From an uncultured Dorea sp. (lineage in GTDB: Bacteria > Bacillota_A > Clostridia > Lachnospirales > Lachnospiraceae), in NCBI GenBank assembly GCA_910579015.1, contig CAJTRO010000060.1, forward strand, positions 1-20,406: a stretch of 20,406 nt of DNA, given 5' to 3'. The notes below the pieces were generated by a model. The model made no database searches, had not been told where the DNA came from, and saw nothing but the letters and a program-made list of their open reading frames with translations. Positions 1-6,469 of this stretch are shown in pieces. The first letter of the stretch is position 1. Every line of letters begins with the position of its first letter. Position numbers and translations under genes: made by a program.

Positions 1-99
1 GACCAAAGGTGGATAGGTAAAGGAAGATGGAAGGTTAAGGAGATTTAGAGATTAAAGTTTCTTGTATGCAGTTTTGAAGGTATATGGAGTATCTAGGAG
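1..99 (+). other. Left edge, no assignable gene
   Basis: No complete gene is visible. Frame 1 of the plus strand is open from the window edge to a TAG at 46-48 and could be the last 15 codons of a gene that begins outside the window, with several Lys, Arg and Trp residues. The terminator at 100-126 would suit the end of such a gene. This is too short to identify. Confidence 0.25.
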
Positions 100-126
100 A
101 TGATTGGCGGAAGCCAGTCATTTTTT
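100..126 (+). terminator. Rho-independent terminator of an upstream unit
   Basis: A 9-bp stem (100-108 with 113-121, one G-T pair) closes on a GGAA tetraloop and runs directly into a T tract at 121-126. The orientation ends transcription coming from the left edge of the window. Confidence 0.8.
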
Positions 127-326
127 AATTTGCAGGAAATGATGCTGTGGTACAGCAAGAACAAGCAGGGAATAGGAACAGAAGCTGGATGCAGGTCCAG
201 AATACTCATAGAGCCCTCTACCGTCTTTGTATGAGTCTACCATCTTTGTATGAGCATTCTGAACCTGTATATTTATAAATATCTCCAAAAGATTTGCATA
301 AGACAAGCTGTTAACCGTTAAACACG
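127..326. other. Intergenic region with a 19-bp tandem repeat
   Basis: There is no convincing gene here. A minus-strand open frame at 118-330 lacks a ribosome binding site and family resemblance. The only structure seen is a head-to-tail duplication of a 19-mer at 217-235 and 236-254, differing at one position. No clear terminator for coaBC, which ends at 327 on the minus strand, was found. Confidence 0.4.
217..254. repeat. 19-bp direct repeat, two adjacent copies
   Basis: TCTACCGTCTTTGTATGAG at 217-235 is followed without a gap by the same 19-mer at 236-254 with A for G at the seventh base. It lies about 75 bp beyond the coaBC stop codon. A function is not evident; two adjacent copies could be a replication slippage product. 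Confidence 0.8.
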
Positions 327-1526
327 TCATTCCTTGGTAAGGGAGAGAATCTTGTCCAATAGATGGAAGGCAACCGCTTCTTTATCCATAATAGGAAGCT
401 CTGTCACCTCATCCGGAGTGATAATAGTAACAATATTCGTATCCGTCTCAAAGCCAGCGCCCTGTTCTTTCAGATTATTAGCCACAATCAGATCAAGATT
501 TTTGGAGCGCAGTTTTTTCTTTGAATTTTCCAGCATATTTTCCGTTTCCATAGAAAATCCACAGAGGATCTGGCCGGGCTTTTTATGATCGCCCAGAAAC
601 TTAAGGATATCTTGCGTGCGTTCCATAGGAACGAGGAGTTCTCCGTCTTTCTTCTTGACCTTTTCAGCGGAAACCTGGCCCGGCCTGTAATCAGCAACAG
701 CGGCGGCCTTGATAATAATATCCATGGCTCCACTTCTCGAAGTGACGGCATCGTACATATCTTGAGCGGATAGAACAGGAACTACATCTACGAATAACGG
801 CGGTTCTAAAGAAGTCTTTCCGCTTATTAGTGTTACGTCCGCGCCGCGGAGCATACATGCCTTTGCGATACTGTATCCCATCTTCCCGGAGGAATGGTTG
901 GTGATGTAACGGACTGGATCAAGCGGTTCCTGGGTAGGTCCGGCAGTTACCAGTACTTTCATTCCCGCCATGTCCTTTTCACAGGAACAACGCCGAAGAA
1001 TGTGTTCATACAGGACATCCGGTTCAGGCATCTTTCCGGCGCCCACATCTCCGCAGGCCAGTCGTCCGTTTGCCGGAGAGATGACTTCCATTCCGTATCT
1101 CTTAAGTGCAGCCAGGTTATCCTGCGTGACAGGATTCTCATACATGCCGGTATTCATTGCCGGAGCGATGATCTTCGGCGCTCTGCTTGCAAGAATCGTG
1201 GTGGTAAGCATATCGTCGGCCAGCCCGTGGGCAAGTTTGGCGATCACATTGGCCGTTGCCGGAGCAACCATGATGACATCCGCTTTCTGGGCAAGTGAGA
1301 CATGCTCTATCTTGAATTCAAAATTCCGGTCAAATGTGTCTACAATGCATTTGTGGCCGGTCAGAGACTCGAAGGTGATCGGAGTGATAAACTTGGAAGC
1401 ATTTTCAGTCATGATCACACGTACTTCGGCTCCGGATTTTACAAGGGTGCTTGCCAGAGAAGCAGTCTTATATGCAGCAATTCCCCCGGTAACACCAAGA
1501 AGGATTGTTTTGTTTTTCAGGTTCAT
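327..1526 (-). CDS. coaBC: Bifunctional phosphopantothenoylcysteine decarboxylase / phosphopantothenate-cysteine ligase
   Basis: This enzyme carries out two successive steps of coenzyme A synthesis. The CoaB half ligates cysteine to 4'-phosphopantothenate using CTP, and the FMN-dependent CoaC half decarboxylates the product to 4'-phosphopantetheine. The protein is 399 aa, the usual family length. The CoaC half (about 1-180) shows the flavin-binding GGIAAYK (14-20), the catalytic His in HVSLA (His75), APAMNTG (121-127) and the ACGDVGAGKM substrate flap with Cys158. The CoaB half follows with TAGPTQEPLDPVRYITN (194-210) and the SSGKMG dimer motif. The open frame extends 45 codons further upstream, but ATG at 1526 is preceded by AGAAAGGA at proper spacing and starts the conserved domain. 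A good promoter lies at 1572-1600. The gene is monocistronic here. Confidence 0.97.
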   Translation of the reverse strand: MNLKNKTILLGVTGGIAAYKTASLASTLVKSGAEVRVIMTENASKFITPITFESLTGHKCIVDTFDRNFEFKIEHVSLAQKADVIMVAPATANVIAKLAHGLADDMLTTTILASRAPKIIAPAMNTGMYENPVTQDNLAALKRYGMEVISPANGRLACGDVGAGKMPEPDVLYEHILRRCSCEKDMAGMKVLVTAGPTQEPLDPVRYITNHSSGKMGYSIAKACMLRGADVTLISGKTSLEPPLFVDVVPVLSAQDMYDAVTSRSGAMDIIIKAAAVADYRPGQVSAEKVKKKDGELLVPMERTQDILKFLGDHKKPGQILCGFSMETENMLENSKKKLRSKNLDLIVANNLKEQGAGFETDTNIVTIITPDEVTELPIMDKEAVAFHLLDKILSLTKE

Positions 1527-1571
1527 ATGGATTCCTTTCTGCTTGTATTTGACTGTAAAATTAACAATTCC

Positions 1572-1600
1572 ACTATAGCGTGTTTTGGGAAATGTTGCAA
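1572..1600 (-). promoter_or_regulatory. Promoter of coaBC
   Basis: On the minus strand a -35 TTGCAA (1600-1595) and a -10 TATAGT (1577-1572) are separated by 17 bp. This places the transcript start about 40 bp before the coaBC start codon. It is back to back with the promoter of the lipoprotein gene. Confidence 0.7.
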
Positions 1601-1618
1601 GGATTTGTAAGAATAAAA

Positions 1619-1647
1619 TAGACTTTGCTTTATTGGCGTGGTAAAAT
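1619..1647 (+). promoter_or_regulatory. Promoter of the lipoprotein/PilZ unit
   Basis: The -35 TAGACT (1619-1624) and -10 TAAAAT (1642-1647) are 17 bp apart, and the -10 carries an extended TGG directly before it. The -35 is a modest match, the extended -10 a good one. Confidence 0.55.
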
Positions 1648-1692
1648 AGAAGAGGTTTCATTTATAGATAAGAATAAGACGAGGGTACGAAT

Positions 1693-2337
1693 ATGAAGAA
1701 GGTAATGAGATTAGTATTGATTGTTGTGATTAGTGTTTTATTTGCATCCGGCTGCAAGGATAAGGCAGACGGGAAGGATCCTGCACAGGACACAAAGCCA
1801 GAGGTGACAGATGTGGCAGAGGAAGGGACTTCGGATGCGCAGGAGAACATAGATGAGCCGGATCAGAGCGGGGCGGATGGAGGCTCTGTCTTATCGACAG
1901 ATGATAAGAGCGTGAGTATTACGATAATAAGGCCGGAGGGATATGAAAGCCCGGAATATTCGTCAGAGCTTCAGGTGGCATTTCAGCGGACGGGAGAGAA
2001 CGGTGAGAATAGTACACAGCTGAATTTCCGTCTGGCGGCGGAGAGCGAGGATGAAGTAATGACAGTGGCACAGCAGGAGGTAGGATATATATTAAGCGCC
2101 AATGCAGACGGAACGGTTGAACAGGGAATGGCAGGCGAGGTACAGACAAGTGCTGTAGGAGAGCGGCAGTGGTCGTATTTTACTTATTCTACAGAAGGTC
2201 TGGAAGGTGTGCGTGCATGGGCGCTGCTTTCAAATGGGTGTGTGATCTCCTGCATGGCGGAGAACCTCGGAACTGGCCTGGAGCCTATGAATGTCGAGGC
2301 CGTTCTTCAGACATTTGATGCATCTATACAGGAATAA
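1693..2337 (+). CDS. Putative lipoprotein of unknown function
   Basis: This 214-aa protein has a lipoprotein signal: positive residues MKKVMR, a hydrophobic stretch (7-18) and a lipobox-like FASGC with Cys21 as the expected lipidated residue. It would therefore sit on the outer face of the membrane. A low-complexity acidic linker rich in Asp, Glu, Gly and Ser (about 22-70) joins the anchor to a globular part (about 75-214) that I do not recognise. ATG at 1693 follows GAGGG at suitable spacing. The gene is 17 bp upstream of the PilZ gene and probably co-transcribed with it. The -3 residue of the lipobox is Ala rather than the usual Leu, which lowers certainty about processing only slightly. 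No function is proposed. Confidence 0.85.
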   Translation: MKKVMRLVLIVVISVLFASGCKDKADGKDPAQDTKPEVTDVAEEGTSDAQENIDEPDQSGADGGSVLSTDDKSVSITIIRPEGYESPEYSSELQVAFQRTGENGENSTQLNFRLAAESEDEVMTVAQQEVGYILSANADGTVEQGMAGEVQTSAVGERQWSYFTYSTEGLEGVRAWALLSNGCVISCMAENLGTGLEPMNVEAVLQTFDASIQE

Positions 2338-2354
2338 GGAGGTAGTGGCAGATT

Positions 2355-2993
2355 ATGAAACCGTTATCAGACATTAAAGGGGCGACACTTTACAGCATGG
2401 ATTGTACTTTTTTCGATACAGTCCGATACAGCAGGCAGAGTGAAGAGGCAGTCATCATCATTTTTTCCAGGAAGCCGGAAGTACCGCTTCCGCACAGGCT
2501 GTTTCTTATGCCGGATGGAGAGGCGTATGATTATCGTGCATTTATCTTCGAGCTGTCACAGGAGGCAGAGCCTTTTTGTATGGAAGAGTCTGGTGAAGAG
2601 GTTTATCTGGTCCACGCAGTTACCAACGATATCCCGGAGCAGAGAAAGAACCTGCGGGTTTACGTGACCATGCAGGTATCGGCATTGTTTGAAGGCGAGA
2701 CGAAGGAGAGAAGGATTACTGTCAAGGATATCGGAACCGGCGGATTCTTGTTTGTCTCGAAGGAAATATTCCAGCCGGATACGAAGCTGACTACTATTTT
2801 TACTGATTCGAGGGAACCGGTATGTATTACTGGACATATACAGAAGCTTCGTCCGGTGCGGAAGGAAGGTCTGCATGGATATGGATGCCAGTTTGTGGAT
2901 CTTTCGGCTGGTACGGAGGCTAAGATTCGTAATTTTGTATATCGGACGAATATATTGCAGTCCAAGGTAAGAGAAGAGCTGGGTGGGAATTAA
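2355..2993 (+). CDS. PilZ-domain protein, possible cyclic di-GMP receptor
   Basis: The 212-aa protein has an N-terminal domain (1-90) of unclear type and a C-terminal PilZ domain (about 95-205). PilZ domains bind cyclic di-GMP through an RxxxR loop and a (D/N)xSxxG motif. Here RKNLR (97-101) is intact. The second motif is DIGTGG (125-130), so the usual Ser is Gly. The two-domain layout recalls YcgR-type proteins, which control motility or envelope processes, but no motility genes are nearby to assign a target. The start ATG has GGAGG at 2338-2342, just after the lipoprotein stop. The gene is closed by the terminator at 3043-3085. The family call is firm; ligand binding is inferred. Confidence 0.85.
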   Translation: MKPLSDIKGATLYSMDCTFFDTVRYSRQSEEAVIIIFSRKPEVPLPHRLFLMPDGEAYDYRAFIFELSQEAEPFCMEESGEEVYLVHAVTNDIPEQRKNLRVYVTMQVSALFEGETKERRITVKDIGTGGFLFVSKEIFQPDTKLTTIFTDSREPVCITGHIQKLRPVRKEGLHGYGCQFVDLSAGTEAKIRNFVYRTNILQSKVREELGGN

Positions 2994-3042
2994 TGCGTTG
3001 TGATACTGCTAATGCACATTTACTCTGTAATATTAAAAACAA

Positions 3043-3085
3043 AAAATAGCTGTAAGCCTTGAAATCTTAAGCTTACAGCTATTTT
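3043..3085. terminator. Bidirectional terminator between the PilZ gene and tRNA-Trp
   Basis: A perfect 15-bp inverted repeat (3043-3057 with 3071-3085) encloses a 13-nt loop. Its A/T-rich base gives TTTT at the right end on the plus strand and a longer T-rich tract on the minus strand. It can end both the PilZ transcript and the tRNA transcript coming from the opposite side. Confidence 0.85.
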
Positions 3086-3091
3086 CATTAC

Positions 3092-3162
3092 CAGGGGATG
3101 AGGGAATCGAACCCCCGCCAAAGGTTTTGGAGACCCCTATCATACCACTTGACCAATCCCCT
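3092..3162 (-). tRNA. trnW: tRNA-Trp, anticodon CCA
   Basis: The minus strand folds into a 71-nt cloverleaf. The acceptor stem AGGGGAT pairs fully with ATCCCCT, and the D arm has stem GTCA/TGAT. The anticodon loop CTCCAAA carries CCA (complement of 3128-3130), and the T arm has loop TTCGATT. The anticodon stem holds two G-T pairs and the D and T stems one each, so it is rather weak. The 3' CCA is not encoded after the discriminator G and must be added enzymatically. A promoter lies just upstream at 3186-3215 and a terminator immediately downstream, so this is a single-tRNA transcription unit. Confidence 0.93.
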
Positions 3163-3185
3163 ATGTGTCTCAATCACACTAGATA

Positions 3186-3215
3186 TTTATACCATATAAT
3201 CTATAGGTTTGTCAA
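3186..3215 (-). promoter_or_regulatory. Promoter of tRNA-Trp
   Basis: A perfect -35 TTGACA (3215-3210) and a -10 TATAAA (3191-3186) are separated by 18 bp on the minus strand. The start point would fall about 17 bp before the mature 5' end of the tRNA. One base of the -35 overlaps the hairpin at 3215-3247. Confidence 0.75.
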
Positions 3216-3247
3216 GTGCCAAATTACGCTGGCACTCGACTTTTTTT
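3215..3247 (+). terminator. Hairpin plus T tract, plus orientation
   Basis: AGTGCCA (3215-3221) and TGGCACT (3230-3236) form a 7-bp stem with an 8-nt loop. The bases CGAC and seven T follow at 3241-3247. The T tract suits plus-strand transcripts, although no plus-strand gene lies directly before it. It may stop read-through past 3085, or act as the end signal of the minus-strand transporter gene. Confidence 0.45.
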
Positions 3248-3269
3248 GATATTTATGAATATGCCCTGT

Positions 3270-3926
3270 CTATTTGGCGGCCTGCGCACTGACCATGCCT
3301 ATATTCATCTTTCGGAAGACGCCCAGCAGGACCTTTCCAATTGCAAGGACCAGGATAGCGGCTGCGATCGCTTCCGGAATACCGGAGGCGGTAACGGTTC
3401 CCATGATCAGCCCCCATACTGCGGAGACGGCAACCTCACGCGCGTCGGCATACTGCTGTGCGAACAGAAAATAGATACTGCCCATTACCGTAACGGTGTT
3501 CACCATGGATCCGGCAAAGCCGACAATTGGAAGGGCAATGATCTGATTGATGTTAAGCTTCGCAAGCAGGATCCACAGCCATCCGGCCGCGACTCCGATC
3601 AGGATCCGGCAGCCTGCGGAAATCCAGATTGCCTTTAGCGCGCCGGGAATTCCTGTCGTGCTCATGAACGGGGAGAACGCAAAGGATAGAAGCGTCGGCG
3701 CCATGGTATTGCTGATCAGCGAGCATATACCAAATACTGCGCCAAGGATTGCCCCGGCCGACGGTCCCAGCAGGATTGCCCCAAGGATTACCGGAATATG
3801 TACAGTTGTCGCCTTGATAATCGGCAGCTGGATCATACCAAGCGGTGTGTTCGCCAGCACGATGACAATAGCCGCCATAAGTGCAACACTGACCATCCAA
3901 CGAGTGTCATGCTTTTGTTTTTTCAT
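3270..3926 (-). CDS. ECF transporter S component, probably pantothenate-specific (PanT-like)
   Basis: This 218-aa membrane protein has about six hydrophobic segments and is the substrate-binding subunit of an energy-coupling factor vitamin transporter. It would share the EcfA/EcfA'/EcfT module encoded elsewhere. Supporting features are TPLGMIQLP near residue 27, IKATTVHIPVILGAILLGP (38-56) and the glycine/alanine-rich helices that follow, all typical of the PanT/HmpT/QueT-like S components. The substrate is inferred: the KATTVHIPVI stretch resembles Clostridia proteins annotated as pantothenate transporters, and coaBC, which uses pantothenate-derived substrate, lies 1.7 kb away. Thiamine-precursor or other vitamin specificity cannot be excluded. 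The ATG at 3926 follows AAGGAGGAATTGAATA. No riboswitch was recognised in the leader. Confidence 0.85.
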   Translation of the reverse strand: MKKQKHDTRWMVSVALMAAIVIVLANTPLGMIQLPIIKATTVHIPVILGAILLGPSAGAILGAVFGICSLISNTMAPTLLSFAFSPFMSTTGIPGALKAIWISAGCRILIGVAAGWLWILLAKLNINQIIALPIVGFAGSMVNTVTVMGSIYFLFAQQYADAREVAVSAVWGLIMGTVTASGIPEAIAAAILVLAIGKVLLGVFRKMNIGMVSAQAAK

Positions 3927-3987
3927 TATTCAATTCCTCCTTGTTATCATTCTCATGTGAAATGAGATACAATACAATTACCGGGAT

Positions 3988-4016
3988 ATTATACCATCTT
4001 GTGTGCCATAGGACAA
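3988..4016 (-). promoter_or_regulatory. Promoter of the ECF S-component gene
   Basis: On the minus strand the -35 TTGTCC (4016-4011) and -10 TATAAT (3993-3988) are 17 bp apart. The -10 has the extended TGG before it. The leader to the start codon is about 55 nt. Confidence 0.7.
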
Positions 4017-4068
4017 GTGCTAATTTCCCGGCAGGTTAAGACAAATGGATACGACAGGCTGAGATCAT

Positions 4069-4095
4069 AAATTTTGCGAAGCAAATTTGCGAAGC
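4069..4095. repeat. Short tandem repeat in a divergent promoter region
   Basis: AAATTTTGCGAAGC (4069-4082) is followed at once by AAATTTGCGAAGC (4083-4095), and GCAAATTTGC inside is self-complementary. It lies just upstream of the -35 of the repeat-protein gene, where a regulator could bind. No regulator was identified. Confidence 0.5.
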
Positions 4096-4098
4096 CCA

Positions 4099-4127
4099 TT
4101 GTCGGAAACTGTAATTTTTGATATATT
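4099..4127 (+). promoter_or_regulatory. Promoter of the repeat-protein/ABC exporter unit
   Basis: A -35 TTGTCG (4099-4104) and a -10 TATATT (4122-4127) with extended TGA before it are 17 bp apart. The start codon of the next gene is 63 bp downstream. Confidence 0.6.
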
Positions 4128-4190
4128 AAGAGATAACTCGATTCAAAATCAGGAATATCAGAGAATGAGGACATAAGGGGGGGGATCTTT

Positions 4191-4607
4191 TTGTTTGGGA
4201 AAAAGCGCAATAAAGACGAGGTAAAGAGCGGGAAACCAAAGACGGGCCAGCCGTCAGCTAAGGACGGGAAGCCAAAGACCAGCCAGTCTGCCGTTAAGGG
4301 CAGTAAGCCAAAGGCAGGCCAGTCTGCCGTTAAAGGCAGTAAGCCAAAGACGGGCCAGCCCGCAGCTAAGGTTGGGAAGCCAAAGGCAGGCCAGTCTGCC
4401 GTTAAGGGCAGTAAGCCAAAGACGGGCCAGCCGGCAGATAAGCAGAAAACACAACAGGACATGAGCGATAAGGTACTTGCCAAGTTAATGGAGATAGAGA
4501 AGGAAGCAAGATTGGAGCAGGCAAGGGACAGCGTTGACGGACTGGAAGACGAGAAGATAGCCGAGCATATTGAACTGTTGCTGAAGATCATGCAGTCGGG
4601 AGAATAG
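4191..4607 (+). CDS. Basic KPK-GQ repeat protein of unknown function
   Basis: This 138-aa protein starts at TTG 4191 after a run of eight G that acts as the ribosome binding site. After a basic head (MFGKKRNKDEVK) come six 12-residue repeats at residues 14-84 of the type (G/S)KPK(T/A)GQ(P/S)A(A/V)K, encoded by 36-bp DNA repeats (4230-4442). The repeats are rich in Lys, Pro, Gly and Gln and lack acidic residues except one Asp, so this part is probably disordered and binds nucleic acid or another polyanion, in the manner of histone H1-like tails. The C-terminus (about 88-138) is acidic and predicted helical. It lies directly upstream of the ABC exporter genes. The family was not recognised; repeat number is likely to vary between strains. 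Confidence 0.7.
   Translation: MFGKKRNKDEVKSGKPKTGQPSAKDGKPKTSQSAVKGSKPKAGQSAVKGSKPKTGQPAAKVGKPKAGQSAVKGSKPKTGQPADKQKTQQDMSDKVLAKLMEIEKEARLEQARDSVDGLEDEKIAEHIELLLKIMQSGE
4230..4442 (+). repeat. 36-bp in-frame tandem repeats, six units
   Basis: Six consecutive units of 36 bp, the last one base triplet shorter, encode the 12-residue repeats of the basic protein. Units alternate between GQSAVKG and GQP(S/A)AK types, so neighbouring pairs look like later duplications of a 72-bp block. Confidence 0.9.
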
Positions 4608-4657
4608 AGCGCTGGCTCAGGGAAGAAGGGATTGAGATTAATAACAGAAAATGGAAC

Positions 4658-6466
4658 TTGATCCGTCAGTTTTTTGACGGTTCTAAGAAATATTTTGCGA
4701 TTGCGGTTTTGGCGTCATTGACGGCGACGGTACTGAACGCCCTGACGCCGCAGATTTTTCGATTCAGCATTGACTCCGTACTGGGCGGCGGCAAATACGA
4801 GTATCTGTCAGAGCACTTGTGGATACTGGCGCTTTTGCTGATCGCAGTGGCAGTGCTGTCAGGAATATCGCAGTATATCTGCCGGGCAGACACAGCTTTG
4901 GCGGGTGAGAATTTTGCGAAGAATATGCGTGACGCATTGTTTATCCACGTACAGAAGCTGCCCATGAGCTGGCATGACAGGAACCAGACGGGAGATATCA
5001 TTCAGCGTTGTACCTCAGATGTCGAGGTGATCCGTAATTTCGTCGTGACACAGCTTTTGGAGGTTTTCAGGACGGTCTTCCTGATCATAACCTCTTTTGC
5101 CTTGATGCTGTCCATGAATGTGAAGCTGTCATTGGTTGTGCTTCTGTTCGTGCCTGTGGTGGTACTCTATTCAGCCATATTCTACCGGCTGATCGCGAAG
5201 CGGTTTATTGTTGCTGATGAGGCCGAGGGAGAATTATCGACGGTAGTCCAGGAGAATGCGACAGGAGTAAGAGTGGTGCGGGCTTTCGGAAGAGAGCAGT
5301 TTGAGATGGACAGGTTTCGGGAGAAGAACGACTATTTTGCGAAGCTGTGGATAAGGCTTGGAACGTTGTCCGGCCTCTATTGGGGCGTCGGAGACCTGAT
5401 CACCGGGCTTCAGGTGGTTACGGTCATCGTGCTTGGCGCGGCAGAAGCGGTTAACGGCCATATCTCCGTCGGAGAATTTATTGCATTTGCCTCCTATAAT
5501 ACAACACTTGTATGGCCGATCCGAGGGCTTGGACGTATCCTCTCGGATATGAGTAAGGCGGGCGTTTCTTTTGAGCGTGTGGACTATATCATCTGTGCCA
5601 AGGAAGAAGAGTATGAACGAGCAGATCATATCCTACAGGCGGGGGAAGATGCCAAAAAGCATGTGGATACGGACATGTGTGATATCCGTTTTGAGCACGT
5701 GAACTTCGGGTATGAGGACGGTAAGGAGGTTCTTACAGATATCTCATTTCATATATCGAAGGGAAATACCTTCGGGATTTTAGGGGGCACCGGAAGCGGG
5801 AAGTCGACGATCGTACAGCTTTTGATCCGCCTGTACGAGCTTGGGGACGGGCAGGGAAGTATTAAGATCGGGGGAGAGGATATTAGAAATATTCCGCTTG
5901 AGACACTCCGCAGCAGCGTGGGCATGGTATTGCAGGAACCGTTTCTTTACTCCAGGACAATACGGGAAAATATTGCCGCGGCAAGACCGGATGCATCCAT
6001 GGAGGAGATCCGGCAAGCGGCAAAGATTGCCTGTATTGATGAAGCGATCATGAATTTTCCGGACGGCTATGAGACTCTGGTCGGAGAGCGGGGAGTTACG
6101 CTTTCTGGCGGACAGAGGCAGAGAGTGGCGATCGCAAGGATGCTGTTGCAGAGAGCGCCGGTGATGATATTCGACGATTCCTTATCCGCCGTTGATTCGC
6201 AGACAGATTCTATGATCAGGAAGGCGCTGAAGGAGCATATGAAGGATGTGGCTGTAATACTGATCTCGCACAGGATTACAACGCTTATGGGAGCGGATCA
6301 GATCATGGTGCTGAATCAGGGCGGAATAGCAGAGATGGGAACTCACCAGGAGCTGATCCAAAAGCAGGGCATTTACCGTCAGATTTATGACATACAGATG
6401 AGCCAGGATGACAGAAAGAGTATGCACCGGGAAAAGAAGATGCCGGAAGCAAAGGAGGAGGGATAG
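4658..6466 (+). CDS. Heterodimeric ABC exporter, subunit with degenerate catalytic site
   Basis: This 602-aa half-transporter has six membrane helices (about 10-290) and an ATP-binding domain (about 335-575), as in BmrC/LmrC/TM287-type drug or lipid exporters. Visible motifs are Walker A GGTGSGKST (376-384), signature LSGGQ (482-486), Walker B VMIFDD (502-507) and switch His538. Asp507 stands where the catalytic Glu is expected, which marks the non-hydrolysing site of heterodimeric exporters. The partner gene begins 3 bp after the stop. The start is uncertain. TTG 4658 is the first conventional start in frame but has no close ribosome binding site. The frame is open back to 4574, and an ATT at 4637 is well placed behind AAGAAGGG. 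The substrate cannot be told from sequence. Confidence 0.93.
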   Translation: MIRQFFDGSKKYFAIAVLASLTATVLNALTPQIFRFSIDSVLGGGKYEYLSEHLWILALLLIAVAVLSGISQYICRADTALAGENFAKNMRDALFIHVQKLPMSWHDRNQTGDIIQRCTSDVEVIRNFVVTQLLEVFRTVFLIITSFALMLSMNVKLSLVVLLFVPVVVLYSAIFYRLIAKRFIVADEAEGELSTVVQENATGVRVVRAFGREQFEMDRFREKNDYFAKLWIRLGTLSGLYWGVGDLITGLQVVTVIVLGAAEAVNGHISVGEFIAFASYNTTLVWPIRGLGRILSDMSKAGVSFERVDYIICAKEEEYERADHILQAGEDAKKHVDTDMCDIRFEHVNFGYEDGKEVLTDISFHISKGNTFGILGGTGSGKSTIVQLLIRLYELGDGQGSIKIGGEDIRNIPLETLRSSVGMVLQEPFLYSRTIRENIAAARPDASMEEIRQAAKIACIDEAIMNFPDGYETLVGERGVTLSGGQRQRVAIARMLLQRAPVMIFDDSLSAVDSQTDSMIRKALKEHMKDVAVILISHRITTLMGADQIMVLNQGGIAEMGTHQELIQKQGIYRQIYDIQMSQDDRKSMHREKKMPEAKEEG

Positions 6467-6469
6467 AGA

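Noticed and set aside
118..330. Minus-strand 70-codon ORF after coaBC
   Set aside because: No ribosome binding site, overlaps the terminator and the 19-bp duplication, and shows no protein-like pattern.
894..1578. Plus-strand ORFs opposite coaBC
   Set aside because: They overlap a gene with all CoaBC motifs and have no ribosome sites or family features.
3927..4190. Riboswitch or T-box in the leader of the ECF S-component gene
   Set aside because: The leader after the promoter is only about 55 nt and shows no conserved riboswitch core or T-box sequence.
3989..4591. 200-codon minus-strand ORF with Trp-Pro-rich repeats opposite the basic repeat gene
   Set aside because: The repeats are the reverse reading of the 36-bp units; the frame has no ribosome site and runs through the promoter region.
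4574..4607. Programmed frameshift joining the repeat protein to the ABC exporter
   Set aside because: No slippery heptamer or downstream stimulatory hairpin is visible in the short overlap; an unusual start codon is simpler.
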